A stretch of 64,000 nt of DNA from Citrobacter europaeus (GCA_020099315.1 CP083650.1:1798001-1862000); one strand, 5' to 3'; positions 17,592 to 26,502 are shown, counted from the stretch's first letter. Numbers and translations are program-made. Notes: generated from the sequence alone by a model not told the origin.

Positions 17592-18923
17592 ATGGATAAC
17601 AGTAATTCAAATAATGGAAGGTTGATGGCTTTCTATGTAATCTGTTTGGCTGGTTATATTCTTGGGGGGTTGTGTCTTACACAATTTAAATTAACAATAC
17701 AGAGTGTACCGCAAACAGTATATTTAATTATAATTGTAGGGCTATTCTTTTTATACGGAATAATTTTCCTGTTTATGTTGTTCCAGTATCTTTGTAGAAA
17801 AGATCTCACCTGCTTAATGATACTAGGAATGGCATTTCTTGGGAATGATGTTTTTTTTGCTGAGACTATCTACATCGTTCAGAATTTGATTAATGACAAT
17901 GTTTCGATCGAAAAAAGAACAAACGATATTGCTATATTCTATTATTTTCGACAGGTCAGTTTTATAGCATTGTTATTCATATCTTTAAAGTCTTACAAAG
18001 AAACTTCGACAGTTATTGAAACCAACGAAAGAGAACCTTGCTATATCGTTCTGGCTTTTTTAATCATGCTGGTAATCGCTGTTGTGGCGCACATTCTGGC
18101 CAGTTACAACCCTAATTTTACAATCGAGATCACAAGCCTGAAACCTGATAATGTCACGGTGCACTGGCATATTGGGTATATTTATTCACTTATTGTGTCC
18201 TGGAGTCTGGTTCTGTTGTATTTAATCATTAAAACCAGAATGAAAAATATATTGTGGAAAAGCATAGGGTTGCTGTGTTGCTCGGGAATATTAACCAACG
18301 TACTACTTCTGAGTCTGGATGAATACAGCATGTATATTTGGTATGTCAGCAGGGGCATTGAGGTAATAAGTACCCTGTGTATAATATCAATACTTATGTA
18401 CAACACCTTCATCATCCTGAAAAAAGAAACGGATTCAGCTATTAAAGACGCAATGACGAAAATATATAACCGTAAACTGTTCTACAGGTCATTAAAATCA
18501 GCGTTAGCAAAAGGCGTAGTGAGTGTAATGGTGTTGGATATTGATAAATTTAAACGAATTAACGATACCTACGGTCATCAGGAAGGTGACAGAGTAATAA
18601 TCAGTGTTGTCAATATTATCAATAAATCAATTAGGGACACGGATATTTTTGCAAGGGTAGGTGGCGAAGAATTTGCGATCCTGCTTAAGTGTAACGATAA
18701 AGATGAAGCTATTGTGATAGCGGAACGAATTAGACGGAATATTGAGAATGGTACGGCAATACCAAATGCGTATGAGTTGAAAGAAAAAATGACGATAAGT
18801 ATTGGCGTATATTGTAGCAAAACTGATGATGAATCAGCGGACAAAGTCGTTTCATATGCAGATGCTGCGCTGTATGAGGCCAAAAATACTGGCAGGAATA
18901 AGGTATGTTACTATTACAATTAA
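17592..18923 (+). CDS. Membrane-bound diguanylate cyclase (MASE-type sensor plus GGDEF)
   Basis: The protein has 443 residues. The N-terminal 270 or so hold about eight hydrophobic segments, resembling MASE4-type sensor regions such as that of E. coli DgcT; that subtype is tentative. The C-terminal GGDEF domain (about 285-443) has the active motif GGEEF at 357-361. An intact inhibitory-site RxxD (RDTD, 348-351) stands five residues before it, so it should make cyclic di-GMP and be feedback-controlled. The substrate-binding DIDKFKRINDTYGH segment is also present. The gene is AT-rich, lies between msyB and mdtG where E. coli has nothing, and probably arrived by transfer. Confidence 0.9.
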   Translation: MDNSNSNNGRLMAFYVICLAGYILGGLCLTQFKLTIQSVPQTVYLIIIVGLFFLYGIIFLFMLFQYLCRKDLTCLMILGMAFLGNDVFFAETIYIVQNLINDNVSIEKRTNDIAIFYYFRQVSFIALLFISLKSYKETSTVIETNEREPCYIVLAFLIMLVIAVVAHILASYNPNFTIEITSLKPDNVTVHWHIGYIYSLIVSWSLVLLYLIIKTRMKNILWKSIGLLCCSGILTNVLLLSLDEYSMYIWYVSRGIEVISTLCIISILMYNTFIILKKETDSAIKDAMTKIYNRKLFYRSLKSALAKGVVSVMVLDIDKFKRINDTYGHQEGDRVIISVVNIINKSIRDTDIFARVGGEEFAILLKCNDKDEAIVIAERIRRNIENGTAIPNAYELKEKMTISIGVYCSKTDDESADKVVSYADAALYEAKNTGRNKVCYYYN

Positions 18924-18984
18924 GACTTAAATGAGTGTCGGGTGAAAAATATCATTCGATTCTGAGAAGATAAATACACTCAAA

Positions 18985-20205
18985 TCATCCTGCGGCCTCA
19001 GGACTCCGGCGACGGCGCAGGCTATTCCATGAATAGAGGGCGTTAAATAGTACGACGCCCGCGGTCACACAGAAGACGGCGCGAAAACCATAGTTGGCAG
19101 ATATCGCCGCCCCCATTAATGGTCCTGTTACGTTGCCGATGTCGCGAAATGACTGGTTATAACTGAAAATCCGCCCGGCGATCTGATTCGTTGAGTTATA
19201 GACCAGCAGCGTTTGTACCGCCGGGAGCAAAGCCCCATCGGCGGCACCCAATAAAAAGCGCAGAACCCCCAATTGCCAGGGCGTCTGTACGAATGACATT
19301 GGAATAAGCAACAGCACGGAGATGACCAGAGCCACAATCAGGATCTTCTCCGGGCCAATTCGATCACCGAGTTTACCAAGCCTTGGGGCGCTTATTAACG
19401 CAGCGACACCCGGAACGGAGGCAATCATCCCGCTGATAAAAGCGATGTTACTGACGTTACCAGCCAGCTCGCGAACGTATAGCGTCAGAATGGGCGCAAT
19501 AGAGCCGGTTGCTACCTGAATGATAAGCGTAGTGACAAACAGGCTCAGCACCAGTTTTGGGTTCTTTAAAGAGGTTACCACTTCGCGAATGTGCAGCATC
19601 TCTTTCTTGCTTACCGCCTGGAAACGCTCGCGGATAAAAAATAGCGTCAGGATAAAACAGACCAGCAGCACGCTGGCAGTGATGAAAAATACCGGGCGTA
19701 AACCGTACTGATCCGCGAGCAGCCCGCCGGCTAACGGTCCGAGCAGCGCGCCGCTGACGCCTCCGGTTGAGAGCGTACCCAGCGCCCAGCCGCTTTTGTT
19801 GCGCGGAACCTGGGTGGCGATCAGCGCATTAGCGTTGGGAATGAAACCGCCGAGCAGACCCAACAGGGCGCGCAGGATCAAGAACTGCCAGATATTTTGC
19901 GCCAGGCCCATCAGCAGCATCACAATAGCCATGCCCAACGCGGAACGCAGCAGCATGATTTTTCGCCCTTTGCGATCGGCAAGGCCACCCCAGAAAGGAG
20001 AGGCGATGGCGGAAAAGAGAAACGTGATGCTGAAGACCAGGCCTGACCACATGTTCAGGGCGCTATGACCCGTGACGCCCAGACTCTCGACATAGAGCGG
20101 CAAAAAGGGCATAACCAGGCTAAATGCTGCGCCGGTTAAAAAACAACCCAGCCAGGCAACGGTGAGGTTGCGTTTCCAGTTTATGGGAGCATCTGAGGGT
20201 GACAT
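18985..20205 (-). CDS. mdtG: MFS multidrug efflux transporter MdtG
   Basis: The 406-residue major facilitator protein has twelve predicted membrane segments. The family loop-2/3 signature appears as GGLADRKGRKIMLL. In E. coli MdtG exports fosfomycin and deoxycholate and is in the MarA/SoxS/Rob regulon. It converges on the cyclase gene with a 61-base gap. The start at 20205 gives MSPSDAPINWKRNL, as in the family. Confidence 0.95.
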   Translation of the reverse strand: MSPSDAPINWKRNLTVAWLGCFLTGAAFSLVMPFLPLYVESLGVTGHSALNMWSGLVFSITFLFSAIASPFWGGLADRKGRKIMLLRSALGMAIVMLLMGLAQNIWQFLILRALLGLLGGFIPNANALIATQVPRNKSGWALGTLSTGGVSGALLGPLAGGLLADQYGLRPVFFITASVLLVCFILTLFFIRERFQAVSKKEMLHIREVVTSLKNPKLVLSLFVTTLIIQVATGSIAPILTLYVRELAGNVSNIAFISGMIASVPGVAALISAPRLGKLGDRIGPEKILIVALVISVLLLIPMSFVQTPWQLGVLRFLLGAADGALLPAVQTLLVYNSTNQIAGRIFSYNQSFRDIGNVTGPLMGAAISANYGFRAVFCVTAGVVLFNALYSWNSLRRRRSPEAAG

Positions 20206-20331
20206 AGCGTTCCGCAGTGTGACGCGCTGTTTGCGCTATCGATTGAATATAAGTAAGCAGACTAATTATGCGCCTGGTTGATAGTTGCTGCAATGCGGAT
20301 AGCAGTTAAACCTAAAGCGGGCAGGGAAAGT

Positions 20332-20354
20332 GTTGCAGCCCTCAGGGCTGCAAC
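20332..20354 (-). terminator. Hairpin after lpxL, probable terminator
   Basis: GTTGCAGCCC and GGGCTGCAAC form a perfect 10-bp stem with a three-base loop just past the lpxL stop. The following minus-strand sequence (ACTTTCCC) is only weakly T-rich. Confidence 0.5.
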
Positions 20355-20360
20355 AGCGAT

Positions 20361-21281
20361 TTAATACAGGGAAGGGGAGCCTTCGGGGCGCGTCTTGAAG
20401 CGACGGTGCAGCCACATGTACTGCTCAGGAGCCATCATGATGCATTGCTCAACAATCTTATTCATCCACGCAGCCGTAGTTTCCGCGTCGTCTAACGGCG
20501 GAGAACACTCCGGAGGCAGCATAATCAATTGATACCCTTTACCGTCAGGCTTGCGGCGAGGAACAAACGGGACCAGACAGGCATTGGACATACGCGAAAG
20601 CATCCAGGTCCCGGAGGTCGTTGCGGCTTGTTCAACAGCAAAAAGCGGTACGAACACGCTGGCGCGAGGACCGTAGTCATGATCCGGCGCATACCAGACC
20701 ACTTCGCCTTTTTTCAACGCTTTAATCATTCCTTTCAGGTCTTTACGGTCGAGCATTGATTTATTCGAACGCATACGGCCCCAGGTTTGTAGCCAGTCGA
20801 GCAGCGGGTTGTCGTTAGGGCGATACACACCAATACCTGGCTCCTGCAAACCAAACTGACGCGCACCCAGTTCAAGGGTCAAAAAGTGCAGACCCACCAA
20901 CAAAATTCCCCGCTTTTGTGCCTGAACGTCGCGGATATGCTCCATCCCGATAACTTCCGTCCAGCGTGAAATACGCTTGTCGGACCAAAACCAGGCCATT
21001 CCGGTTTCCATCACGCCCATGCCAACGGACTCAAAGTTTTTGACGATCATCTGCTGGCGTTCCTGCTCGCTCATCTGCGGAAAGCACAGTTCCAGATTGC
21101 GGGATACAATTTTTACCCGACGTTTCATCAAACGTAACGCCAGGCGACCTAATGCGCAGCCCAACTTATAAAGAATCGGGTAGGGTAACTGCACGATTAA
21201 CCAAAGGATGCCAATGCCCAGCCAGGTTAACCAATAACGTGGATGCAGTAACGCAGCCGAAAACTTGGGTAAATTCGTCAT
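20361..21281 (-). CDS. lpxL: Lipid A biosynthesis lauroyl acyltransferase LpxL
   Basis: The protein has 306 residues from MTNLPKFSAALLHP; a longer in-frame start 20 codons upstream is not conserved. It is an inner-membrane enzyme with one N-terminal anchor helix. It adds laurate from acyl carrier protein to the Kdo2-lipid IVA precursor. The catalytic HX4E motif is His132-Glu137 (HFLTLE). The YAPDHDYGPR motif is also typical. It is divergent from trhO. Confidence 0.97.
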   Translation of the reverse strand: MTNLPKFSAALLHPRYWLTWLGIGILWLIVQLPYPILYKLGCALGRLALRLMKRRVKIVSRNLELCFPQMSEQERQQMIVKNFESVGMGVMETGMAWFWSDKRISRWTEVIGMEHIRDVQAQKRGILLVGLHFLTLELGARQFGLQEPGIGVYRPNDNPLLDWLQTWGRMRSNKSMLDRKDLKGMIKALKKGEVVWYAPDHDYGPRASVFVPLFAVEQAATTSGTWMLSRMSNACLVPFVPRRKPDGKGYQLIMLPPECSPPLDDAETTAAWMNKIVEQCIMMAPEQYMWLHRRFKTRPEGSPSLY

Positions 21282-21501
21282 GTCTATCCTGTCTTCAAAC
21301 GACCAATTCCCTGTATTGTCGCATTTTTTCGTGCATTTCAAAAATTTGTGACGGGAGAACGGTGATTAAACCAACAATTGTTGTCGCGCGTTTATATTGA
21401 AGTAAGAAATGTAGCGCAAAATGTGTGGATGTAAATTGGCGATGTTTGCTTTATGATGCCGCCGATTTCCATTTACTTCCAATTTGCAGGATACGTACAC
21501 C

Positions 21502-22554
21502 ATGCCAGTGTTACACAACCGCATTTCGAACGACGCCCTCAAAGCCAAAATGCTGGCCGAGACTGAGCCGCGCACGACGATCTCATTCTATAAATATTTC
21601 ACTATTACCCACCCTCAGCACACGCGTGATGCACTGTACCAGATGTTCACCGCATTGAACGTCTTCGGGCGCGTCTATCTTGCTCATGAAGGAATCAACG
21701 CACAAATCAGCGTACCGCAAAGCAACGTCGAGACATTTCGCCAGCAGCTTTATGCGTTTGATCCCGCATTAAACGGATTGCGTCTGAATATCGCGCTGGA
21801 TGATGACGGTAAATCGTTCTGGGTGCTGCGTATGAAAGTACGTGAACGCATCGTGGCGGATGGGATTGACGATCCGCAATTTGACGCCAGCAACGTGGGG
21901 GATTACCTGAAGGCGGCAGAAGTAAACGCCATGCTGGACGATCCTGACGCGGTATTCATTGATATGCGCAACCACTATGAATATGAAGTGGGCCATTTCG
22001 AGAATGCGCTGGAAATCCCGGCAGACACGTTCCGCGATCAGTTACCGAAAGCGGTTGAAATGATGCAGGCGCATAAAGATAAAAAAATCGTTATGTATTG
22101 CACGGGCGGGATCCGTTGTGAGAAAGCCAGCGCATGGATGAAACACAACGGATTTAGCAAAGTCTGGCACATCGAAGGCGGTATTATTGAATATGCCCGC
22201 AAGGCGCGTGAACAGGGACTTCCTGTGCGTTTTGTCGGTAAAAACTTCGTTTTTGACGAGCGTATGGGCGAAAGAATTTCTGAAGATGTCATTGCGCATT
22301 GCCATCAATGCGGAACGGCGTGCGACAGCCATACCAATTGCAAAAATGATGGCTGTCATCTGCTGTTTATCCAGTGCCCGGCCTGCGCGCAGAAGTATAA
22401 CGGCTGCTGTAGCGAGTTGTGCAGCGAAGAGAGTGAGTTGCCGGAAGAAGAGCAACGACGTCGTCGCGCTGGCCGCGAAAATGGCAACAAAATCTTTAAT
22501 AAATCACGCGGTCGCCTGAATACCAAGCTGGGCATTCCGGATCCCACGCAATAA
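21502..22554 (+). CDS. trhO: tRNA uridine(34) hydroxylase TrhO
   Basis: The protein has 350 residues from MPVLHNRISND; an ATG six codons upstream is not family-like. It was formerly named YceA. An N-terminal ferredoxin-like domain is followed by a rhodanese domain with the active-site loop CTGGIRCEK (Cys200). A cysteine-rich C-terminal segment (CHQCG, CKNDGCH, CPAC, CCSELC) probably binds metal. TrhO makes 5-hydroxyuridine at tRNA position 34. The basic tail GRENGNKIFNKSRGR may contact tRNA. Confidence 0.96.
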   Translation: MPVLHNRISNDALKAKMLAETEPRTTISFYKYFTITHPQHTRDALYQMFTALNVFGRVYLAHEGINAQISVPQSNVETFRQQLYAFDPALNGLRLNIALDDDGKSFWVLRMKVRERIVADGIDDPQFDASNVGDYLKAAEVNAMLDDPDAVFIDMRNHYEYEVGHFENALEIPADTFRDQLPKAVEMMQAHKDKKIVMYCTGGIRCEKASAWMKHNGFSKVWHIEGGIIEYARKAREQGLPVRFVGKNFVFDERMGERISEDVIAHCHQCGTACDSHTNCKNDGCHLLFIQCPACAQKYNGCCSELCSEESELPEEEQRRRRAGRENGNKIFNKSRGRLNTKLGIPDPTQ

Positions 22555-22559
22555 AATGA

Positions 22560-22590
22560 TGCCGGCTGAGGGGTAAGACCTCATCCGGCA
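22560..22590. repeat. REP-like hairpin between convergent trhO and yceI
   Basis: TGCCGG and TGAGG pair with CCTCA and CCGGCA, separated by single mismatches, giving a REP-type palindrome in the 45-base gap between two converging genes. It may act as a transcript-end barrier for both. Confidence 0.65.
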
Positions 22591-22599
22591 ACTCATGTT

Positions 22600-23175
22600 T
22601 TACTTCTGCTGGACACCTTCCACTGAGATTATCAGATCCACTTCCTGTGACGCCGGACCGAGATCGGTGGTGATGTTGAAGTCCTTCAGTTTAATTTTCC
22701 CTTGTGCTTCAAAACCAGCGCGCGTACCGCCCCACGGATCGCCGCCCTGACCTATCAGCTTTGCGTCCAGCGTAACCGGCTTAGTGACGCCGTTCAGGGT
22801 CAGATTACCGGTGATATCCAGATCGTTCCCTTCTTTTTTCACGCTGGTGGAGCTAAACGTCGCCTGTGGGAATTTGGCCACGTTAAGGAAATCTGCGCTG
22901 CGCAGGTGCTTGTCGCGTTCAGCGTGATTGGTGTCAACGCTGTTGGTGTTGATGGTCACGTTGACCTTATCGGCTGCGGGATTTTTCTCATCAAAGGTAA
23001 ATGTACCGTCGAAATCTTTAAATGTGCCGTACAGCCAGCTGTAACCCAGATGCTGGATACGGAAATTAACAAAGGCATGCTGTCCTTCCTTGTCAATCTT
23101 GTAATCTGCCGCCACGGCCGAGCCAGCGGTGAATAACAAAGCGGCGAGTGTCAGTCCAGGCAGGTTTTTTTTCAT
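22600..23175 (-). CDS. yceI: Periplasmic YceI-family lipocalin-like protein
   Basis: The 191-residue protein starts MKKNLPGLTLAALLFTAGSAVA, a signal peptide. The mature protein is a beta-barrel of the YceI family that binds polyisoprenoid-type ligands in relatives. Its core (HAFVNFRIQHLGYSWLYGTF) is nearly identical to E. coli YceI. The physiological role is unknown; it is induced by osmotic stress and high pH in E. coli. The start lies one base after the yceJ stop, so the two are cotranscribed. Confidence 0.95.
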   Translation of the reverse strand: MKKNLPGLTLAALLFTAGSAVAADYKIDKEGQHAFVNFRIQHLGYSWLYGTFKDFDGTFTFDEKNPAADKVNVTINTNSVDTNHAERDKHLRSADFLNVAKFPQATFSSTSVKKEGNDLDITGNLTLNGVTKPVTLDAKLIGQGGDPWGGTRAGFEAQGKIKLKDFNITTDLGPASQEVDLIISVEGVQQK

Positions 23176-23176
23176 T

Positions 23177-23743
23177 TTAAGCTCCATTGTCAGATGACGA
23201 TTTTCCCAACATGCGATTGAGGGTATCGTCGTGATCGATAAAGTGATGTTTCAGGGCCATCAGTCCGTGCAGAAGCGATAAAACCACCACGGACCATGCA
23301 AGCCACAGGTGCAGGCTACCTGCGAGGTCGGCCTGAGCGCCCGCATTGGCAAGGGTCGCTGGGATGTCAAACCAACCAAATACTCTTATCGCTTTGCCAT
23401 CAGCGGTGGAAATCAAATATCCACTGATGACAATAGAAAAGAGCAATGTGTATAGCGCGAGGTGACCCACTGCCGCAGCGATGCGGGTTAAACGGGAATA
23501 ATTTGTCAGCGCAGGAGGTGGAGGGGAGAGCAATCGCCAGACGACGCGGATGACTAATCCCATCATAAGCAGAACGCCGATGCTTTTATGCAGTTCAGGG
23601 GCCTGGTGATACCAGCCGTCGTAGTAGCTGAGCGTGACCATCCATAAACCCAGCGCGAACATGCCATATACAACAATCGCAGTCAGCCAGTGTAATACGG
23701 CAGACACTATGCCATAGCGTTGTGGACTATTATTGAATTGCAT
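23177..23743 (-). CDS. yceJ: Cytochrome b561 homologue YceJ
   Basis: The 188-residue inner-membrane protein starts MQFNNSPQRYGIVSAVLHW; a longer frame begins 25 codons earlier but is not conserved. Four membrane helices carry the histidines expected of a two-haem b561 (VLHW, PELHKSIG, GHLALY, SLHLWLAW and the ALKHHF region). It probably carries electrons between quinone and a periplasmic partner; the partner is unproven, though YceI is encoded directly downstream. Confidence 0.94.
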   Translation of the reverse strand: MQFNNSPQRYGIVSAVLHWLTAIVVYGMFALGLWMVTLSYYDGWYHQAPELHKSIGVLLMMGLVIRVVWRLLSPPPPALTNYSRLTRIAAAVGHLALYTLLFSIVISGYLISTADGKAIRVFGWFDIPATLANAGAQADLAGSLHLWLAWSVVVLSLLHGLMALKHHFIDHDDTLNRMLGKSSSDNGA

Positions 23744-24004
23744 AAGCACACCGTTAGATATTTCAGAAGTGAATGAAAATGGCGCGGAAAAGACATTAAT
23801 GCAACTAATAAATAACAATGGCGCTGATATTTATTGTTAACTCAAAATAATTGATTGACTTGTGAAGTTATCATCAGGCATTTAGAGAGGAATGCGAGTA
23901 TCAAGGCCTGCTTTCGGGGTTTGTAGGTTTTTTTCTTATTCAATTTAATGCAATGAAAATTCAACTAACATCAGTTTATGTCAATTAATGTCAGCGTAAT
24001 GAGA

Positions 24005-24118
24005 TCAAAAAAACATAATATATATAACATCCATAATTGCCAGTAGCGACCATAAAATAATGTAGAGCATAAAATGCTCGCGAATATTATTAACCAGATA
24101 GTGAAAGATGCGGCGCAT
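24005..24118 (-). CDS. yceO: Small membrane protein YceO
   Basis: This is a 37-residue gene starting MRRIFHYLVNNIREHF and ending AIMDVIYIMFF, directly comparable with YceO of E. coli (RRLLHYLINNIREH, AIMDLIYVFYF). A basic N-terminus is followed by one hydrophobic membrane helix. CAGGAA stands nine bases before the chosen ATG; another in-frame ATG at 24136 would add six residues. It lies between solA and yceJ as in E. coli. Mutants there have altered biofilm; the mechanism is unknown. Confidence 0.85.
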   Translation of the reverse strand: MRRIFHYLVNNIREHFMLYIILWSLLAIMDVIYIMFF

Positions 24119-24137
24119 CGATGTTATTCCTGTCATT

Positions 24138-24163
24138 AAAAATGGCCTCACCAACGAGGCCAT
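24138..24163 (-). terminator. Terminator of solA
   Basis: On the minus strand, ATGGCCTC and GAGGCCAT pair around a six-base loop and are followed by TTTTTAA. It starts six bases past the solA stop and separates solA from yceO. Confidence 0.8.
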
Positions 24164-24169
24164 CATTTA

Positions 24170-25288
24170 TTATCGCTTAAAACGGCTTAGCCTGAAGGGG
24201 GTCAGGTCAAAGTCAGACTGTTTGTCCTGGGCGAAGTTTGCCGCAATCTCTCCCAGCACGGAGGCAAACTTAAAGCCATGTCCGCTCAACCCGGTTATGA
24301 TTAGCGTGTTGTCATGCTCCGGCAGAGTATCAATAATAAAGTCTTCATCCGGTGAGTTATCATAGGTGCAGGACGCACCGTGCAGACAGCAACCAACGCC
24401 TGGCAGAATTGTGCGCAGGAATGGGAAGGCTTCAGATCCATCGCTGGCAACAGCGGCAAACGGCTTACGCTCTTCTGTAGAATGAATTACCTGTCCACCA
24501 TTGTGCTTGCCAATTTTTAGCTCATCGTTTTCTGCCGGGAAACCGTAATATTGGTCGCCATTTGGCAGCTCTCCGGTGAAGGCAGGGAAGTTATTCTTGA
24601 CGCTGTAACGTCCATCGGCCTGATACCATGCGAACACCTTGCGCACGGGCTGTATCGGAAGTTCGGGGACTAAAGCCTGCACCCAGGTACCGGCGCTGAT
24701 CACCGCTTTTCGCGCGTGATAGTCACCGTCGGCGGTTTCTACCGTGACGCCATCATCACCGTGACGAATTGCGCTGACCGGGCATTTAAATAGCTGCGCG
24801 CAGCCTGCTTCTTCCGCCAGACGGATCCAGGTTTTAATCGCTAACTCACTGCGTAAAAAACCTGACTCGGCTTCAAACAGGCCGATATAGTTTTCAGGTA
24901 CGCGAATCTCCGGCCAGCGCGCCATGATGGCTGCAGCATCCAGTTGTTCAACGTTGAGTTGCCACTGTTTTGCGCTTTGTGCCGCGGTCGCTAAGAAGGT
25001 TGAATCTGCCGGGCCGAGGTTGATTACACCAGAGCGAACAAAAATCGGTTCTTCATTTTGGGTGGACAGTTCATCCCACAATGTCTGCGCCCGCAGTACC
25101 AGAGGAACGTATTTTTCGCCTTCGCCATAAGCATGACGAATTAATCGAGTGTCGCCGTGGTGGCTGCCCTGCTGATGCGGGGGCATATGCGCATCGATCA
25201 TCAGAACCTTCAGACCGGCGCGAGTGGCATAGTATCCGGCTGCGGCGCCTACCGAACCGCTGCCAATAATGATTAAGTCGTATTTCAT
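24170..25288 (-). CDS. solA: N-methyl-L-tryptophan oxidase SolA
   Basis: The 372-residue flavoprotein is the same length as E. coli SolA. The FAD dinucleotide fold is at the N-terminus with GSGSVG at residues 9-14. The Cys in the GASCTYDNSPDEDFI segment corresponds to the cysteine that binds FAD covalently in this family. The enzyme oxidatively demethylates N-methyltryptophan and, weakly, sarcosine; its cellular purpose is unclear. A variant ERIC element lies just upstream. Confidence 0.95.
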   Translation of the reverse strand: MKYDLIIIGSGSVGAAAGYYATRAGLKVLMIDAHMPPHQQGSHHGDTRLIRHAYGEGEKYVPLVLRAQTLWDELSTQNEEPIFVRSGVINLGPADSTFLATAAQSAKQWQLNVEQLDAAAIMARWPEIRVPENYIGLFEAESGFLRSELAIKTWIRLAEEAGCAQLFKCPVSAIRHGDDGVTVETADGDYHARKAVISAGTWVQALVPELPIQPVRKVFAWYQADGRYSVKNNFPAFTGELPNGDQYYGFPAENDELKIGKHNGGQVIHSTEERKPFAAVASDGSEAFPFLRTILPGVGCCLHGASCTYDNSPDEDFIIDTLPEHDNTLIITGLSGHGFKFASVLGEIAANFAQDKQSDFDLTPFRLSRFKR

Positions 25289-25313
25289 CCGCTTCTCTCT
25301 GCAATCGCGATAG

Positions 25314-25508
25314 TATACCTTAAATAATTCGAGTTGCAGGACAAAACGGCCCGGCCGTTTTGAACAGCGCTCGCGCTGGCCCCGAAGGGGTGAGGCCGTA
25401 AGGCCGAATCACGCGGCAACGCAGCGAATCCCTGGGAGCGTACATTAGTACGTGACCAGGGTGAGCGAGGAAAGCCAACGCACATGCAACTTGAAGTATG
25501 ACAGGTAT
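25314..25508. repeat. ERIC element with internal extra segment
   Basis: The ends are inverted: one side reads ATACCTTAAATAATTCGAGT and the other CAACTTGAAGTATGACAGGTAT. The inner part near 25425-25465 contains the ERIC core (GGGAGCGTACATTAGTACGT, then GACCAGGGTGAGCGAG). At about 195 bases it is about 70 longer than a standard ERIC. The extra is in the left arm, which is GC-rich and self-complementary (ACGGCCCGGCCGT). It fills most of the 308-base gap between solA and bssS. Confidence 0.75.
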
Positions 25509-25550
25509 AGCAGGGTAAATAACTGACCCGGAATATTCAACCTGGAAATA

Positions 25551-25577
25551 AGAAAGGCACCGATAAGGTGCCTTTTG
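25551..25577 (-). terminator. Terminator of bssS
   Basis: AAAGGCACC and GGTGCCTTT pair perfectly around GATAA, 20 bases past the bssS stop on the minus strand; T-rich sequence follows on that strand. Confidence 0.8.
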
Positions 25578-25596
25578 ATGGTTGGATGTATCAGGT

Positions 25597-25854
25597 TTAA
25601 TGTCGCTGATACTCATTTACCTGGTAATCGCCGGATTCAATTTTAGCGATTCCTGCTTCTAATATCGAAATAAATTGCCTGGCAACATCAGTGGTTAACC
25701 AGAGCGTTTGCCCAACTTCAGTCCCATCCGGATCTGGACGATTCGGGGTCTGGTAATGCAAACGCAGCATCAGCGCATCGTAGCTATCAACGGTGCTGAT
25801 GTCCCATCCTACAAGCGGATGAGTCTGAATGACTTCATTATTCTTTTCCATCAT
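25597..25854 (-). CDS. bssS: Biofilm regulator BssS
   Basis: The 85-residue soluble protein starts MMEKNNEVIQTHPLVGWDIS and is one residue longer than E. coli BssS. The family sequence DALMLRLHYQTPNRPDP is intact. BssS affects biofilm formation and indole and autoinducer-2 signalling in E. coli by an undefined route. It has its own terminator and a long upstream gap, so it is a single-gene unit. Confidence 0.93.
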   Translation of the reverse strand: MMEKNNEVIQTHPLVGWDISTVDSYDALMLRLHYQTPNRPDPDGTEVGQTLWLTTDVARQFISILEAGIAKIESGDYQVNEYQRH

Positions 25855-26191
25855 GCCCCCTAATTCGTGTTACTAGACAACGGTTTTCGAGGTTCAATGC
25901 GTTTTTTTCTGAAGCAACTTCAGTATATCAATAAATAAGGGTATTCATTGGAAATTTAAAGAGGGGAGCGCATAATTTTTTTGTTTTCAGCGTTATCTGA
26001 GTAAGAAACCAACATGTTATTCATTTTTTTTTAGCATGTTGCACAATTATTTTGGTGTTGTGGTTAAAAGATGACCAGAAATTGATTATTAAAATATTAG
26101 TTTGCCAGCAGGAATTCGCTATTGATTTAAAGATGGCGTGTATAAAAAAGCCGGGGCGACCCGGCAAACAAACATCACTGCATATCATTAT
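25855..26191. other. Intergenic region between bssS and dinI
   Basis: This 337-base stretch is AT-rich and holds the bssS leader and promoter on its left and the dinI terminator on its right (26144-26165). No gene with a ribosome site and family resemblance is visible on either strand. Confidence 0.5.
26144..26165 (-). terminator. Terminator of dinI
   Basis: On the minus strand, GCCGGG and CCCGGC pair around TCGC and are followed by TTTTTT. It lies 27 bases after the dinI stop. Confidence 0.85.
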
Positions 26192-26437
26192 TTATTCATT
26201 GATGAACCAGTCATCCGCGCTTTCCCACGTCTCCTGGAGGATCTCGCTGATACGTTCTTTGTCTTCTTTGCTCGCACCAATAACCGACAGATTGTTTGCG
26301 CCAGCATAACGCACGGATACGTTACCTTCGTTATCCGGAAAATGGTGCTGAATACGGCGGGAGAGTTCACCTGCCAGCGCGTCAATTGCGCCGGCGGGTA
26401 GTGGTGAAGTTTTAGCAATAGTGACTTCAATACGCAT
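26192..26437 (-). CDS. dinI: DNA-damage-inducible protein DinI
   Basis: The 81-residue protein starts MRIEVTIAKTSPLPAGAIDALAGEL. It is a small alpha/beta SOS protein that binds RecA filaments. It stabilises them and tempers RecA-assisted cleavage of UmuD. The acidic C-terminal helix (EDKERISEILQETWESADDWF), which mimics DNA when contacting RecA, is present. A LexA box lies directly upstream, so it is under SOS control. Confidence 0.96.
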   Translation of the reverse strand: MRIEVTIAKTSPLPAGAIDALAGELSRRIQHHFPDNEGNVSVRYAGANNLSVIGASKEDKERISEILQETWESADDWFINE

Positions 26438-26458
26438 AGTAGCCCCCTGTGGAATATA

Positions 26459-26474
26459 CTGTTTATTTATACAG
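26459..26474 (-). promoter_or_regulatory. dinI: LexA operator of dinI
   Basis: CTGTTTATTTATACAG is a full match to the LexA consensus CTGT-N8-ACAG. It is 22 bases upstream of the dinI start codon, where it would overlap the promoter. Confidence 0.92.
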
Positions 26475-26502
26475 TTAATCGCCTCAGTTGGCTACACTTA
26501 TT

